Below are positions 10,995 through 20,259 of a stretch of DNA of 64,000 nt, in pieces. Made by a program: the position numbers and the translations under genes. The number at the start of each line of letters is the position of its first letter. The stretch's first letter is position 1. The notes under the pieces are model-generated. The model ran no database searches, was not told the origin of the DNA, and saw only the letters and a list, made by a program, of their open reading frames with translations. Origin of the DNA: CAVTND01 sp963735955 (GTDB lineage: Bacteria; Pseudomonadota; Gammaproteobacteria; Burkholderiales; Burkholderiaceae_F); the NCBI GenBank assembly GCA_963735955.1, contig CAVTND010000027.1, positions 30,793-94,792 of the forward strand. Direction: 5' to 3'.

Positions 10995-11324
10995 TCGCAG
11001 CTCGTGCAGCCAGTCGACAATGACGCGCTCGCACAGCTTGAAGACCAGATAGCAGGCGAGCGCCGCATAGCCCGACAGCAGAAGCTCCACCAGCTGCTGG
11101 GCGGCGCCGTCGCCGAGCGCCATCGAGCCGTGTTCAGCCAGCAATGAGAGATTGGCCGACAGCAGGACAACGATGTTGAGCGAAAGCAGGCCGAAGCCGA
11201 GGAACGCGATCCCGGCGACGATGAACGCCGCCCAAGCACGCTGCTTCAGCCAAGCCAGCAGGGACGCTGCGATCCGCCGCACGCTGGAACGAAGGCGCGC
11301 CGGCTCAGCCGCCGAACTCATCAT
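10991..11324 (-). CDS. Unnamed small membrane protein between leuD and leuB
   Basis: I do not recognise this family. About 110 residues: a basic N-terminus (ARLRSSVRRIAASLLAWLKQ), a first hydrophobic helix (AFIVAGIAFLGFGLLSLNIV), a polar patch around GSMALGDGAAQQ, a second helix (ELLLSGYAALACYLVFKL) and a charged end CERVIVDWLHELR. The start is coupled to leuD by an ATGATG/TGA overlap, and it runs directly into leuB. As read it has no stop: the frame continues into leuB Met1. A TGA overlapping the leuB ATG sits one frame away, so a single missing or extra base in this gene would give the standard ATGA junction. I therefore infer a separate gene rather than a membrane-LeuB fusion. No function can be assigned. 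Confidence 0.6.
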
Positions 11325-11989
11325 CCGCCTGTGCTGCCTTGCTTGCCGGCCAGCAGCCAGGGCTGCTGTGCGAGGCGCCGTTGCTCGAACGCCGCAATCT
11401 TGTCCTTGTGGCGCAGGGTCAGGCCGATTTCGTCCAGCCCATTTAGCAGGCAGTACTTGCGAAAGGCATCGATTTCGAACGCGATGTTCGCGGCCATCGG
11501 CCTCGGTGACGAGCTGGCGCGCGCAGATCTATCGGCAAGCATGTAGCCCGGACGTGCCGCGACTTCGTCGAAACAGGCGATCGATCATCAGTTCGGGCAG
11601 GACGACCGGCAGCAGCCCGTTCTTCATGCTGTTATTGAAGAAAATATCCGCGAAGCTCGGCGCGATCACCGCGCGGAAGCCGTACTGCAACAGCGCCCAA
11701 GGGGCATGTTCGCGCGATGATCCGCAGCCGAAGTTCTTGCGCGCCAGCAGCACCGAGGCGCCTTGATAGCGCGCCTGGTTCAGCACGAAGTCCGGGTTCA
11801 GCGGACGGCGCGAATTGTCCTGGCCGGGCTCACCGTGATCGCGGTAGCGCCATTCGTCGAACAGATTGGGGCCGAAGCCGGTCTTCCGGATCGACTTCAG
11901 GAACTGCTTCGGGATGATGGCGTCGGTATCGACGTTCGCGCGGTCGAGCGGTGCGACCAGCCCCGATGGAGAGTGAATGCGTCAGGCAC
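11321..11989 (-). CDS. leuD: 3-isopropylmalate dehydratase small subunit (frameshifted)
   Basis: Small subunit of isopropylmalate isomerase, partner of LeuC. The likely start is GTG at 11989 (V-P-D-A-F-T-L-H-R). One base is missing in the G-run just after it, then GLVAPLDRANVDTDAIIPKQ and FLKSIRKTGFGPNLFDEWRY read well. A second shift leads to QARYQGASVLLARKNFGCGS and SREHAPWALLQYGFRAVIAP (substrate loop), then IFFNNSMKNGLLPVVLPEL. A third break near 11550 precedes the C-terminus HKDKIAAFEQRRLAQQPWLL. The span of 669 bases fits ~220 residues. Its stop overlaps the start of the small membrane gene. Confidence 0.9.
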
Positions 11990-11993
11990 GGCC

Positions 11994-12125
11994 TTACTTC
12001 TTCGCCTGGTGTCCTGCAGCCTTGTCGACTGCACGGTCCGTCTCGACGTCCTTGCCGAGTCCCGGCGATCGTGTTGCAGCCGACCAGCGCGATCACGCTC
12101 CCGGCAGAACGATCAACTTCTTCAT
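11994..12125 (-). CDS. Entericidin-family lipoprotein, two compensating indels
   Basis: A tiny outer-membrane lipoprotein gene too short and too broken to show as one open frame. From ATG at 12125 it reads MKKLIVLPGA. Allowing one missing base it continues VIALVGCNTIAG, a lipobox LVGC followed by the entericidin signature CNTI. Removing one G from a GGG run gives LGKDVETDRAVDKAAGHQAK, then K and TAA at 11994. The total of 132 bases is exactly 44 codons, so the two indels cancel. Entericidin genes between leuC and leuD are typical of Burkholderiales. In E. coli EcnA/EcnB are described as an antidote/toxin lipoprotein pair; here only one is present. Its completeness after correction supports sequencing error over decay. 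Confidence 0.75.
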
Positions 12126-12134
12126 TGCGACCCC

Positions 12135-13563
12135 TTACTGGAGTTTCCGAATGTCGACGAAATGCCCCTCGATCGCCGCGGCGGCAGCCATCGCGGGAGA
12201 TACCAGGTGCGTGCGGCCGCCGGCTCCCTGACGGCCTTCGAAATTGCGATTGCTGGTCGAGGCGCAGCGCTCACCGGGCTCGAGCCGGTCCGCGTTCATT
12301 GCCAGGCACATCGAGCAGCCCGGTTCGCGCCATTCGAAACCAGCGGCGCGAAAGACTTCGTGCAGCCCTTCCTGTTCGGCCTGCCGCTTCACCAGGCCGG
12401 AGCCGGGCACCACCAGCGCCAACCTGACATTCGTAGCCACGCGCCGCCCGAGTCGCTTGACGACCCAGGCTGCCTGTCGCAGATCCTCGATCCGCGCGTT
12501 GGTGCAGGACCCGATGAAGACCTTGTCGATGGCGATCGAGACGATCGGAGTGCTTCGGCTCCAGACCCATGTAGCGCAACGCACGCTCGATGCCCTCGCG
12601 TCGCACCGGGTCGCGCTCGGCTTCTGGGTCGGGGACCGCAGCATCGACCGCGACCACCATTTCAGGCGACGTGCCCCAGCTGACCTGCGGCTTGATCTCC
12701 TCCGCCTGCAACTCGACGACGCGGTCGAAGTGCGCACCTGGATCCGATTTCAACCGGCGCCAATACTCGGCGGCCTGCTCGAACATCGCGACCGTTGGTG
12801 CCAATGGCCGGCCGCGCACGTAATCAATCGTCTTCTCATCGACGGCGACCAGGCCCGACCGGGCACCCGCCTCGATCGCCATGTTGCATACCGTCATCCT
12901 GCCTTCGAGCGACAGAGCCTCGATCGCCGCGCCTCCGAACTCGATCGCGAATCCGGTGCCGCCGGCAGTACCGATGCGGCCAATCACGGCAAGCACGATG
13001 TCCTTCGCTGTGCAGCCAGCCGGCAGGCGGCCGTCAACGCGGACCAGCATGTTCCGCGCCTTTTTCAGCTGCAGCGTCTGCGTTGCGAGCACATGCTCGA
13101 CTTCGCTGGTGCCGATGCCAAAAGCAAGCGCGCCAAACGCACCGTGCGTGCTGGTGTGCGAATCCCCGCAGACAACCGTCATGCCCGGCAGGGTCGCACC
13201 CTGCTCGGGACCGATCACATGCACGATGCCCTGGCGGCGATCGAGAAATGGGAAGTAGGCCGCGGCACCGTACTGTTTGATATTGGCATCGAGCGTGACG
13301 ATCTGCTCACGGCTGATCGCGTCGACAATGCCTTCGTAGCCCCGCTCCCAGCCGGTGGTCGGCGTGTTGTGATCGGCGGTGGCTACGATCGAACTGACGC
13401 GCCACGGTGTGCGCCCGGCCACGCGCAAGCCTTCGAATGCCTGCGGACTGGTCACCTCGTGCACCAGATGGCGGTCGATATAGAGCACCGTGGTTCCGTC
13501 GTCTTCGACGTGGACCACGTGCTCGTCCCACAATTTGTCGTAGAGCGTGCGCACTGAATTCAT
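12135..13563 (-). CDS. leuC: 3-isopropylmalate dehydratase large subunit (one frameshift)
   Basis: Aconitase-family [4Fe-4S] enzyme isomerising 2- to 3-isopropylmalate with LeuD. The start MNSVRTLYDKLWDEHVV is followed by LYIDRHLVHEVTSPQAFEGL, VCGDSHTSTHGAFGALAFGI (a loop with a cluster Cys), EGRMTVCNMAIEAGARSGLV and ALRYMGLEP, all in one frame. Near 12565 one indel moves the reading to IAIDKVFIGSCTNARIEDLR and FEWREPGCSMCLAMN, which hold the other two cluster cysteines. It ends AAIEGHFVDIRKLQ. The span of 1429 bases is 476 codons plus one, as expected. It is the first gene of the supercluster and is divergent from the dioxygenase gene. Confidence 0.95.
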
Positions 13564-13713
13564 AGCCGAAACCAAGCACCCGAGTCGGCGCGAGCGCCAC
13601 AATTGCTGAAATGAGATTATGCCATTCGTATGCTGCACCGCAGCTACATCGCCGTCATGCCGCTATCTTGAAAAGGGTGGAACAACGCCTGAATACACTG
13701 GTCTGAATTCGCC
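13564..13713. promoter_or_regulatory. Divergent intergenic region leuC / dioxygenase
   Basis: This 150-base spacer must carry the promoters of both the leu-trp supercluster (minus strand) and the dioxygenase gene (plus strand). On the minus strand a CATAAT hexamer (13616-13621) could be a -10 box about 55 bases before the leuC start, without a convincing -35. I see no short leucine-rich leader peptide and no attenuator hairpin, so leucine control by classical attenuation is not supported. Confidence 0.3.
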
Positions 13714-14409
13714 ATGGACTCAATGAAACCGCGCCCCAACAATCTGCCCCTCCTCAAACGCAGACACCTGCTCACATCGGTTGCGGCCGTACTTGCGCTA
13801 CCTGCGGCGCCCGCTCTGAGGGCACAAGCTGCAGCAGCTTTGTCACGCACCCCTCAACAGACGCTCGGTCCGTTTTATCCGCGCAACGCCAGTGAACGCC
13901 CGCGCGCCACTGACGCGGATCTGCTGACAGTCGAGGCCGGACGCTTAGTGACCCGCGGCGTGCCGATTTACCTGAGCGGCCGTGTACTCGATCTGCGTGG
14001 CCAGCCGCTAGCGAATGCGACGATCGAGATCTGGCAATGCGATGCCAATGCGATCTACCACCACCCGGCCGGCGGCGCGGAAGCCGAACGCGACTCTGCC
14101 TTCCAGGGCTACGGCGTGGCGCAGTCAGGCGCCGATGGCAGCTTCGACTTTCGAACGATCAAGCCGGTGGCCTACCCGGGTCGCACGCCGCATATCCATG
14201 TGCGCGTGCAAGCCGGCCGCGCCACGCTCGCGACCCAGCTCTATCTGCCGGACGATCCCGGCAACGCGCGCGACTTTCTGTATGCGCGGCTGTCGCCGCA
14301 GGAACAGGCCGCACTTGCATTGCGCCTGACGCCAACCGGCACTCCTGCCCCGCATCCGCTCGCGCAGAACACCCAGTTCTCCGCGCAGGTCGAGCTCGTA
14401 CTCGGCTGA
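13714..14409 (+). CDS. Exported intradiol ring-cleavage dioxygenase
   Basis: Intact 231-residue protein of the protocatechuate/catechol 3,4-dioxygenase fold. The N-terminus KRRHLLTSVAAVLALPAAPA is a twin-arginine-like or Sec signal ending near APALRAQA. The domain start TPQQTLGPFYPRN is typical. The four iron ligands of intradiol enzymes can be matched to Tyr in CDANAIYHHP, Tyr in FQGYG, and the two His of TPHIHVRV. The length suits the single-domain subfamily. No other aromatic-degradation gene is nearby, so the substrate is unknown. The predicted extracytoplasmic location is unusual for catabolic dioxygenases but is known for secreted intradiol enzymes. Confidence 0.85.
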   Translation: MDSMKPRPNNLPLLKRRHLLTSVAAVLALPAAPALRAQAAAALSRTPQQTLGPFYPRNASERPRATDADLLTVEAGRLVTRGVPIYLSGRVLDLRGQPLANATIEIWQCDANAIYHHPAGGAEAERDSAFQGYGVAQSGADGSFDFRTIKPVAYPGRTPHIHVRVQAGRATLATQLYLPDDPGNARDFLYARLSPQEQAALALRLTPTGTPAPHPLAQNTQFSAQVELVLG

Positions 14410-14427
14410 CCTTGGTGGAACCTTGGG

Positions 14428-15252
14428 CTACTTGCCAGCTGCGTGCTGGCTCGCCTCATACAGAGGCATGACCTTCGATACGTAGGATTCGAGGTCCCGA
14501 ATCCTGGTTTCATGGCTCGGATGCGTGGACAGCCACTCGATCGAGCCGCCGCCACCCTGCGCGGCCATCTTCTTCCACAGGCTGATTGCCGCATGTGGGT
14601 CATAGCCGGCGCGCGCCGCCAGTTCGAGCCCGATGAAATCCGACTCCTGCTCTGCTTCCCGGCTGTTCGGCAGCACGAACATCGCCTGCGCAAAGGGGCT
14701 CATCAGAGCAGGATCGATGGCGACTCCTGTGTAGGCCTGCAGCACCAGCGCGCCAATGGAAGTTGCCACTGCAGTCGCCTGCTGGCGTGACATGCGCTCG
14801 CGCGCATGCTCGCGCAGCGCGTGTGCAATCTCATGGCCCATCACGGCGGCGAGTTCGTCATCGCTCAAATTGAGTCTGTCGAGCAGGCCGGTGTAGACGG
14901 CCATCTTGCCGCCCGGCATGCACCAGGCATTGACTTCCTTCGACGTGATCACGTTCACTTCCCACTTCCACTGAACCGCATCGCCGCGAAACACCGCCAC
15001 CTGCTTGATCAGGCGCTGTGCCACCGCGCGCACGCGCTGAACCTGCTGCGCGTTCTGGTTGAGCAATCCCTTTTTCTGTGCCTGCGCCAGTTCTTCCGCA
15101 TATTGCCTGGCCGCCATCTGGTCGACTTCACGTGCACTGACCAGGCTCGAGACAGTCTGTTTGCGGTCGACGCCAACGGCACCGCCCTTGGTCGTCTCGA
15201 CCGACTGACACGCGGCCAGCGCGATGACAAACACTGCGAGCGCTTTCTTCAC
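14428..15252 (-). CDS. M48-family metallopeptidase lipoprotein (LoiP/YggG-like)
   Basis: Zinc endopeptidase probably anchored in the outer membrane as a quality-control protease. The signal MKKALAVFVIALAACQS ends in a lipobox (LAAC, Cys near residue 15). The active-site motif HEIAH (VMGHEIAHALREHARERMS) is near residues 143-150, with the distal Glu in SREAEQESDFIGLELAARAG, and STHPSHETRI near the end. 274 residues, intact, normal for the family. The start overlaps the stop of the upstream MFS gene by a few bases (ATGA), so the two are translationally coupled; aroC precedes both. Confidence 0.9.
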   Translation of the reverse strand: MKKALAVFVIALAACQSVETTKGGAVGVDRKQTVSSLVSAREVDQMAARQYAEELAQAQKKGLLNQNAQQVQRVRAVAQRLIKQVAVFRGDAVQWKWEVNVITSKEVNAWCMPGGKMAVYTGLLDRLNLSDDELAAVMGHEIAHALREHARERMSRQQATAVATSIGALVLQAYTGVAIDPALMSPFAQAMFVLPNSREAEQESDFIGLELAARAGYDPHAAISLWKKMAAQGGGGSIEWLSTHPSHETRIRDLESYVSKVMPLYEASQHAAGK

Positions 15253-16472
15253 TTCGCCTCGTTTCCCTGGCGGTTCAGCCTGACTTCATGGGGCATCTTG
15301 TCGTCACGATCGTGGCGCTGAGCATGGCGCACGGCCCAGGCGCCGATAAGCGCCGCCGCGCTGCTCGATACGAACGCCCACGATGGACCCAAGGTTGACC
15401 AGAGTATTGCCGCCAGCAGGCTTCCGCTGGTACCGCCGACGCCGTAGGACACGCTGATGTACAGGGCCTGGCCGCGCGCCGCCGCCCGGCCAGGAAACCA
15501 GCGCTGGATCGTCAGTACCGAAGCGCTGTGATGAACGGCGAAAGAAAATGCATGCAGCACCTGCGCCAATGCCAGCGCCCACCAGAGCCAGGCCAGTTCC
15601 GCGATCATCAGGAATCGCAGGGCGGCCACCAGGAAGCTCGCGGTGATCAGGGCATTCAGACCGAAGCGCGCAAACCAACGTCCCTGGCTGTAAAAGAACG
15701 CCATCTCGGACAGGACACCGAGCACCCAGAACGCGCCGATCGCCGTCTTCGAGTAACCGAGCGACGCAAGATAGAGGGAAAAGTAGGTGTAGAGCGCGCC
15801 GTGCGCAAACACCATCAGAGCCGACGACAGCAGAAACCAGCGCACGCGGTGTTCGCCGATTCTTGCGCGCACCGATACAGATTCGTGCGCGACTGCACTG
15901 AGTCCCGGATCCGTGACCTGGAAGGCCGCGACGGCGAGCACGGCCGAGAGCACGATGCCGACCCAGAGGGCAAGACCCATGCCGAAGCGGTCGAACAGAA
16001 CGCCGAGAGACAGAACGACAATCACGAAACTGCCAGAGCCCCAGATGCGCAGTCGTCCATAGCGCTTCGGCGCATCCGCGTTGCCGCGCATGCGCGACGA
16101 GGCGAAGGCTTCCCCAATCGGCATCTGTGCCGTCATGAAGAAATTCATCAGCAGCATTGAAACAAAGACCATCACAAAAGCCGCCGAAACGAACAACAGG
16201 CTGAATGACACGCCGATCGCGAGCGCCGTGAGGCGGAGCACTGCAATGCGCTGCTGGGTGTGATCGGCAATCCAGCCCCACAGTGTCGGGCCGACCACCC
16301 GCATGCCTTGCCCCATTGCAATCAGCAGCCCGATTTCGAATGCCGTAAGACCGATGCTCTCGAAGTACAGCGGCATGTAGGTGCCGAGCAGGCCTACGAA
16401 CGCAAAGTAGGCGGCGTAGAAGCGGCCCAGCCGCCCGGCATCGCGCGCGGCGGTTCCGTCCGGTCCGGACAT
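15249..16472 (-). CDS. MFS transporter, HcaT/nucleoside-permease-like
   Basis: Twelve-helix major facilitator of about 407 residues, intact. The chosen start MSGPDGTAARDAGRLGRFYA just precedes the first helix; an upstream in-frame extension has no hydrophobic content. The conserved early segment FVGLLGTYMPLYFESIGLTA and QGMRVVGPTLWGWIAD resemble the 3-phenylpropionate/nucleoside permease branch. Late helices include LYISVSYGVGGTSGSLLAA. Substrate unknown. It follows aroC on the same strand and overlaps the M48 peptidase gene. Confidence 0.8.
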   Translation of the reverse strand: MSGPDGTAARDAGRLGRFYAAYFAFVGLLGTYMPLYFESIGLTAFEIGLLIAMGQGMRVVGPTLWGWIADHTQQRIAVLRLTALAIGVSFSLLFVSAAFVMVFVSMLLMNFFMTAQMPIGEAFASSRMRGNADAPKRYGRLRIWGSGSFVIVVLSLGVLFDRFGMGLALWVGIVLSAVLAVAAFQVTDPGLSAVAHESVSVRARIGEHRVRWFLLSSALMVFAHGALYTYFSLYLASLGYSKTAIGAFWVLGVLSEMAFFYSQGRWFARFGLNALITASFLVAALRFLMIAELAWLWWALALAQVLHAFSFAVHHSASVLTIQRWFPGRAAARGQALYISVSYGVGGTSGSLLAAILWSTLGPSWAFVSSSAAALIGAWAVRHAQRHDRDDKMPHEVRLNRQGNEAK

Positions 16473-16494
16473 CAGACCGAGCGCACAGAGATCA

Positions 16495-17596
16495 TCAGCG
16501 GCAACGCGCCGCGATCGGCGGAATCGAGTGCTGCACGTCGGCGTTCTGCGCGCGATGCAGCAGCGCATGGTCCATGATCACCAGCGCCAGCATCGCTTCG
16601 GCGATCGGCGTGGCGCGAATGCCGACACAGGGGTCGTGCCGCCCGTGCGTTTCGACCGTCGTCGCCACGCCTGCGCGTGTGATCGACCGGCGCGGCAGAC
16701 GAATGCTCGAGGTCGGTTTGATGGCGATCGACACCTCGATGATCCTGCCCGCTGGAAATGCCACCGAGCACGCCGCCGGCATTGTTGCCGTCAAAGCCCG
16801 ACGGCAGCAGTTCATCGCCATGCGCCGAGCCGCGCTGGCTCACGCATCCGAACCCGGCGCCGATTTCCACGCCCTTGACCGCGTTGATTCCCATCATCGC
16901 GTAGGCAATGTCCGCATCCAGCTTGTCGTACAGCGGCGCGCCGAGCCCGACCGGCATGCCGGTGGCGTTGACCCGCAGTCGCGCACCGACCGAATCGCCA
17001 GCCTTGCGTACCGCATCCAGGGCGGCTTCGAGCTGCGCCACCATTCCCGCATTCGGAGCGAAGAAGGCGTTTCCCTCTGCCTCTTCCCACGAAACAAACG
17101 GAATCTCGATATCGCCGATCTGCTGCACGCAGCCGCGGACTTGCGTACCGAAGCTTGCGCGCAGCCATTTCTTGGCCACCGCGCCCGCCGCAACCATCGG
17201 CGCGGTCAGTCGCGCCGAGGAGCGCCCGCCCCCACGCGGATCGCGCCGGCCGTACTTGCGCCAGTAGGTGTAGTCCGCATGTCCGGGCCGAAAGGTATCG
17301 AGCAGATCCGCGTAGTCGCTGCTGCGCGCGTCTTCATTTCGAATCAGCAGGGCGATCGGGGTCCCGGTCGTCAAGCCCTCGAACACGCCGGACAGGATCT
17401 CGGCACGATCCGATTCACGCCGTTGCGTCACATGGCGCGAGGTTCCGGGTTTGCGCCGATCCAGATCGGGCTGCAGATCCGCTTCGGACAGCGCCAGGCC
17501 GGGTGGACAACCGTCGATCACGCAGCCGATCGCCGGCCCGTGTGATTCGCCGAAGTTGGTGACCTGTAGCAAATGTCCGAAGGTTGAGCCTGCCAT
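16495..17596 (-). CDS. aroC: Chorismate synthase (one frameshift)
   Basis: Last step of the shikimate pathway, making chorismate from EPSP with reduced FMN. The start MAGSTFGHLLQVTNFGESHG contains the signature GESHG. Then RRKPGTSRHVTQRRESD, SGVFEGLTTGTPIALLIRN and YTYWRKYGRRDPRGGGRSSA (the second signature) follow in one frame. Near 16745, after GGVLGGISSGQ, an indel shifts reading to IIEVSIAIKPTSSI and the end HDPCVGIRATPIAEAMLALV. The span of 1102 bases gives ~367 residues, close to the usual 360. A TTG at 17602 is an alternative start; ATG at 17596 matches the family. Confidence 0.93.
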
Positions 17597-17641
17597 GCGC
17601 AAATTGTAAGCGGCTCACCTTACGCGACCGGCGATGCTGCC

Positions 17642-19573
17642 TTACTTTTCCTCGCCCCTGAGTTCCGCAACTCGCGCTTCAAGCAGTTCAGGGGTTGCCT
17701 GAGAGGGCGGAACCGGCTCGCCGACGACGAGTTCGAGTCGAGAGCGCAAGCCGCGCCGCAGGCGCGCTCCGACCGGCTGCGTGAACGCAGCGCCGCCGTA
17801 ACGAGAGAAAAACGAACCCCACAGCCCGCGCAGCGCCATCGGCACGACCGGCACCGGACTGCGCTCGACAATGCGCGTGACACCGCACTTGAACGGGTTG
17901 ATCTCGCCGGTCTCAGTGATGCGTCCTTCGGGGAAGATGCAGACCAGCTCGCCCTCCGTGAGCGCGGCCTCGATCCTTTCGTAGGCGCGCTCGAGCATCT
18001 TCGGGTTCTCGCGCGCCGGCGCGATCGCAATCGCCTTCGACCTGGCGGAAGAACCAGTTGATCAGCGGGATCCTGAAGATGCGGTGGTCCATCACGAAGC
18101 GGATCGGCCGCGGACTCACACCCATGATGACGATGGCATCGACGAAGCTCACGTGATTGCAGACCAGTACCGCCGATCCCTGCGTCCGGGATCCGCTCGG
18201 CGTCGATCGGCCGCAGCCGGTACAGGGAGTGAGCCAGCAGCCACGCAATGAAACGCAGCAGGAATTCGGGCACCAGTCGATAGATATAGAGCGCCACCGC
18301 GGCATTCATCAGGCCGGTGACGAGGAACAGCTGCGGGATCGACAGTCCGCGCGCCAGCATTGCCGACGCCATCAGCGCAGCAACCACCATGAACAAGCGC
18401 ATTGAGGATGTTGTTGGCGGCGACGATGCGCGCCACGTGCGAGCGCTCGGCGCGCGACTGGATCAGCGCGTAAAGCGGTACTGAGTACAGACCCGAGAAC
18501 AGCGCCAGCAGGGCCAGATCGAAGACGATGCGCCATGCTCCCGCGCTGGCGAAGAATTGCGAGAGGGAGCTGCCTGGCGCCAGCGGCACGAAGGCCGTCG
18601 CAGCGAAGTACAGATCGACCGCAAAAACGGTCATGCCCAGCGAGCCGAAAGGCACAAGACCGATCTCGACCTTGCGACCCGAAAGGCGCTCGCAGGCGAG
18701 CGCGCCGATGCCGACGCCGACCGAGAACACCGCCAGCAGGCCGTGACGACCGCTTCGTTGCCGCCGAGACTGCGCGTGAACGGAGTGAAGCTGGTCAGGA
18801 AGACCGAGCCGAAGAACCAGAGCCAGGAGATCCCGATGATCGAGTTGAAGACGGCCGCATCGCGGTTCGCGATGCGCAGGTTGCGCCAGGTTTCACTGAA
18901 GGGATTCCAGTTGATCGCGAGATCCGGATCGGCGGCAGGTGAATGTGGCACGTACTGGGCCGCGAACCGGCCCGCGACGGCTACGACCAGGACCGCAACT
19001 GCCGTCGCGGCCGCGGCACGATCGCCGAATCCGGTGACCAGCGCACCGCCGCCGATGGTGCCGAGCAGGATCGCGACAAAGGTACCCATTTCGACCAGGC
19101 CGTTGCCGCCGGTGAGTTCGTGCCCGTCGAGGTGCTGCGGCAAGTACGAGTACTTGACCGGGTCCGAACACCGTCGTCTGCAGGCCAAGCAGGAAGATGG
19201 CGGCATACAGAAGCCAGGGCAGGTTCCAGATCAGCCCGACGGCAGCAACCGCCATGACGGCAATCTCGGCTTCCTTGATGCGCCGGATCAGCCGGGACTT
19301 TTCGAATTTGTCGGCGAGCTGGCCGCTGGTTGCCGAAAAGAGAATGAAGGGGGCGATGAACAAGGCTCCGATCAGGAATCCGGCAATCTCGGGTTCGACG
19401 CCGCCCCACTTTGCCGCGGCATAGGTCGCCAGCAGCGTGAAGGCAAACTTGAAGATGTTGTCATTGAAGGCGCCCAGGAACTGTAGCCAGAACAGCGGTG
19501 CAAAGCGACGCTCGCCTAGCAGGCTGAACTGGCTCTGGGCGCTCAAGCAGGTCTCCGCAACACGGCGAACCAC
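17642..19573 (-). CDS. Fused MFS lysophospholipid transporter - acyltransferase (frameshifted)
   Basis: The N-terminal ~400 residues are an LplT-like MFS transporter (FWLQFLGAFNDNIFKFAFTL, ATSGQLADKFEKSRLIRRIK). The C-terminal ~200 are a PlsC-type acyltransferase with the catalytic CNHVSFVDA box and FPEGRITETGEINPFKCGV. Pieces lie in several frames with breaks near 19150, 18745, 18385, 18180 and 18010. End to end they give 1932 bases, 644 codons exactly, with no room for separate genes. Fused MFS/1-acylglycerol-phosphate acyltransferases of this length are known in proteobacteria and are thought to take up and re-acylate lysophospholipids. No acyl-ACP synthetase domain as in E. coli Aas is seen. 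Confidence 0.82.
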
Positions 19574-19696
19574 ACCTATGACATGCGGGTCCCGCCCGCG
19601 ACGGGGCGAGATTATCTCAGGCGCGAACGCAACTCAGGCGTCGACGGCTGACGATGCGCAGGCGCGGGCGACGGAACGAACGGCGCCGGCCGCCGT

Positions 19697-20149
19697 TCAG
19701 CGGGATGCCTGCTCAGGCTCTGGCCAGTCGCGGATGTAGGCCTTGAGCATCTTGTTCTCGAAGCTTTGCTCTTCGAGAACCGCGCGCGCGACGTCGTAGA
19801 ACGAAATCACGCCAGCCAAAGTACGACCATCCTGCACCGGCAGGTAGCGCGCATGCCGTTCAAGCATCAGGCGCCGAACTTCGTTGACTTCGGTTTCCGG
19901 AGTCACGGACAGCGGTGCTGTATCCATCACCGTGCGAACCTTGCCATCACCCAGTGCTCCGCCATTGGCGTGGATATGGCCGATGACTTCGCGAAAGGTC
20001 AGCATGCCGACCAGTTCGCCGAATTCCATGACCACGACCGAACCGATGTCGAGCTCGTACATCGTGGCGACGGCCGTCGCCAGGGGAGTGTCGGGGGTGG
20101 CGGTGTACAGGGCGTTGCCCTTGACCCGCAGGATGTCGCTGACCTTCAT
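19697..20149 (-). CDS. CBS-domain protein
   Basis: 150-residue protein made of a tandem CBS pair (Bateman module), which usually binds adenine nucleotides and regulates something else. The first CBS spans about residues 8-60 (TATPDTPLATAVATMYELDI, LVGMLTFREVIGHIHANG), the second 75-130 (PLSVTPETEVNEVRRLMLER, GRTLAGVISFYDVARAVL). The ATG at 20149 has a good GGAGG site six bases upstream, which decides the start although the preceding proline iminopeptidase frame runs into it without a stop. Partner unknown. Confidence 0.85.
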   Translation of the reverse strand: MKVSDILRVKGNALYTATPDTPLATAVATMYELDIGSVVVMEFGELVGMLTFREVIGHIHANGGALGDGKVRTVMDTAPLSVTPETEVNEVRRLMLERHARYLPVQDGRTLAGVISFYDVARAVLEEQSFENKMLKAYIRDWPEPEQASR

Positions 20150-20259
20150 GAATCCTCCACGTCTGCAGATCGCCCCGCCCCGGCATTTGGGCTTGTGCGA
20201 TTCATCGTAGTCCTGCCGATGCGACGAAACAAGCACCCGGCACCACGCAAACTTGCCAA

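Noticed and set aside
4209..12125. Programmed frameshifting as an explanation for multiple frame changes
   Set aside because: No shared slippery heptamer or downstream structure; breaks occur at unrelated positions and in both directions.
1222..13563. Treating the broken leu-trp-accD genes as true pseudogenes
   Set aside because: Spans stay at family length, indels are single bases and often at homopolymers, and accD is normally essential; sequencing error is more likely.
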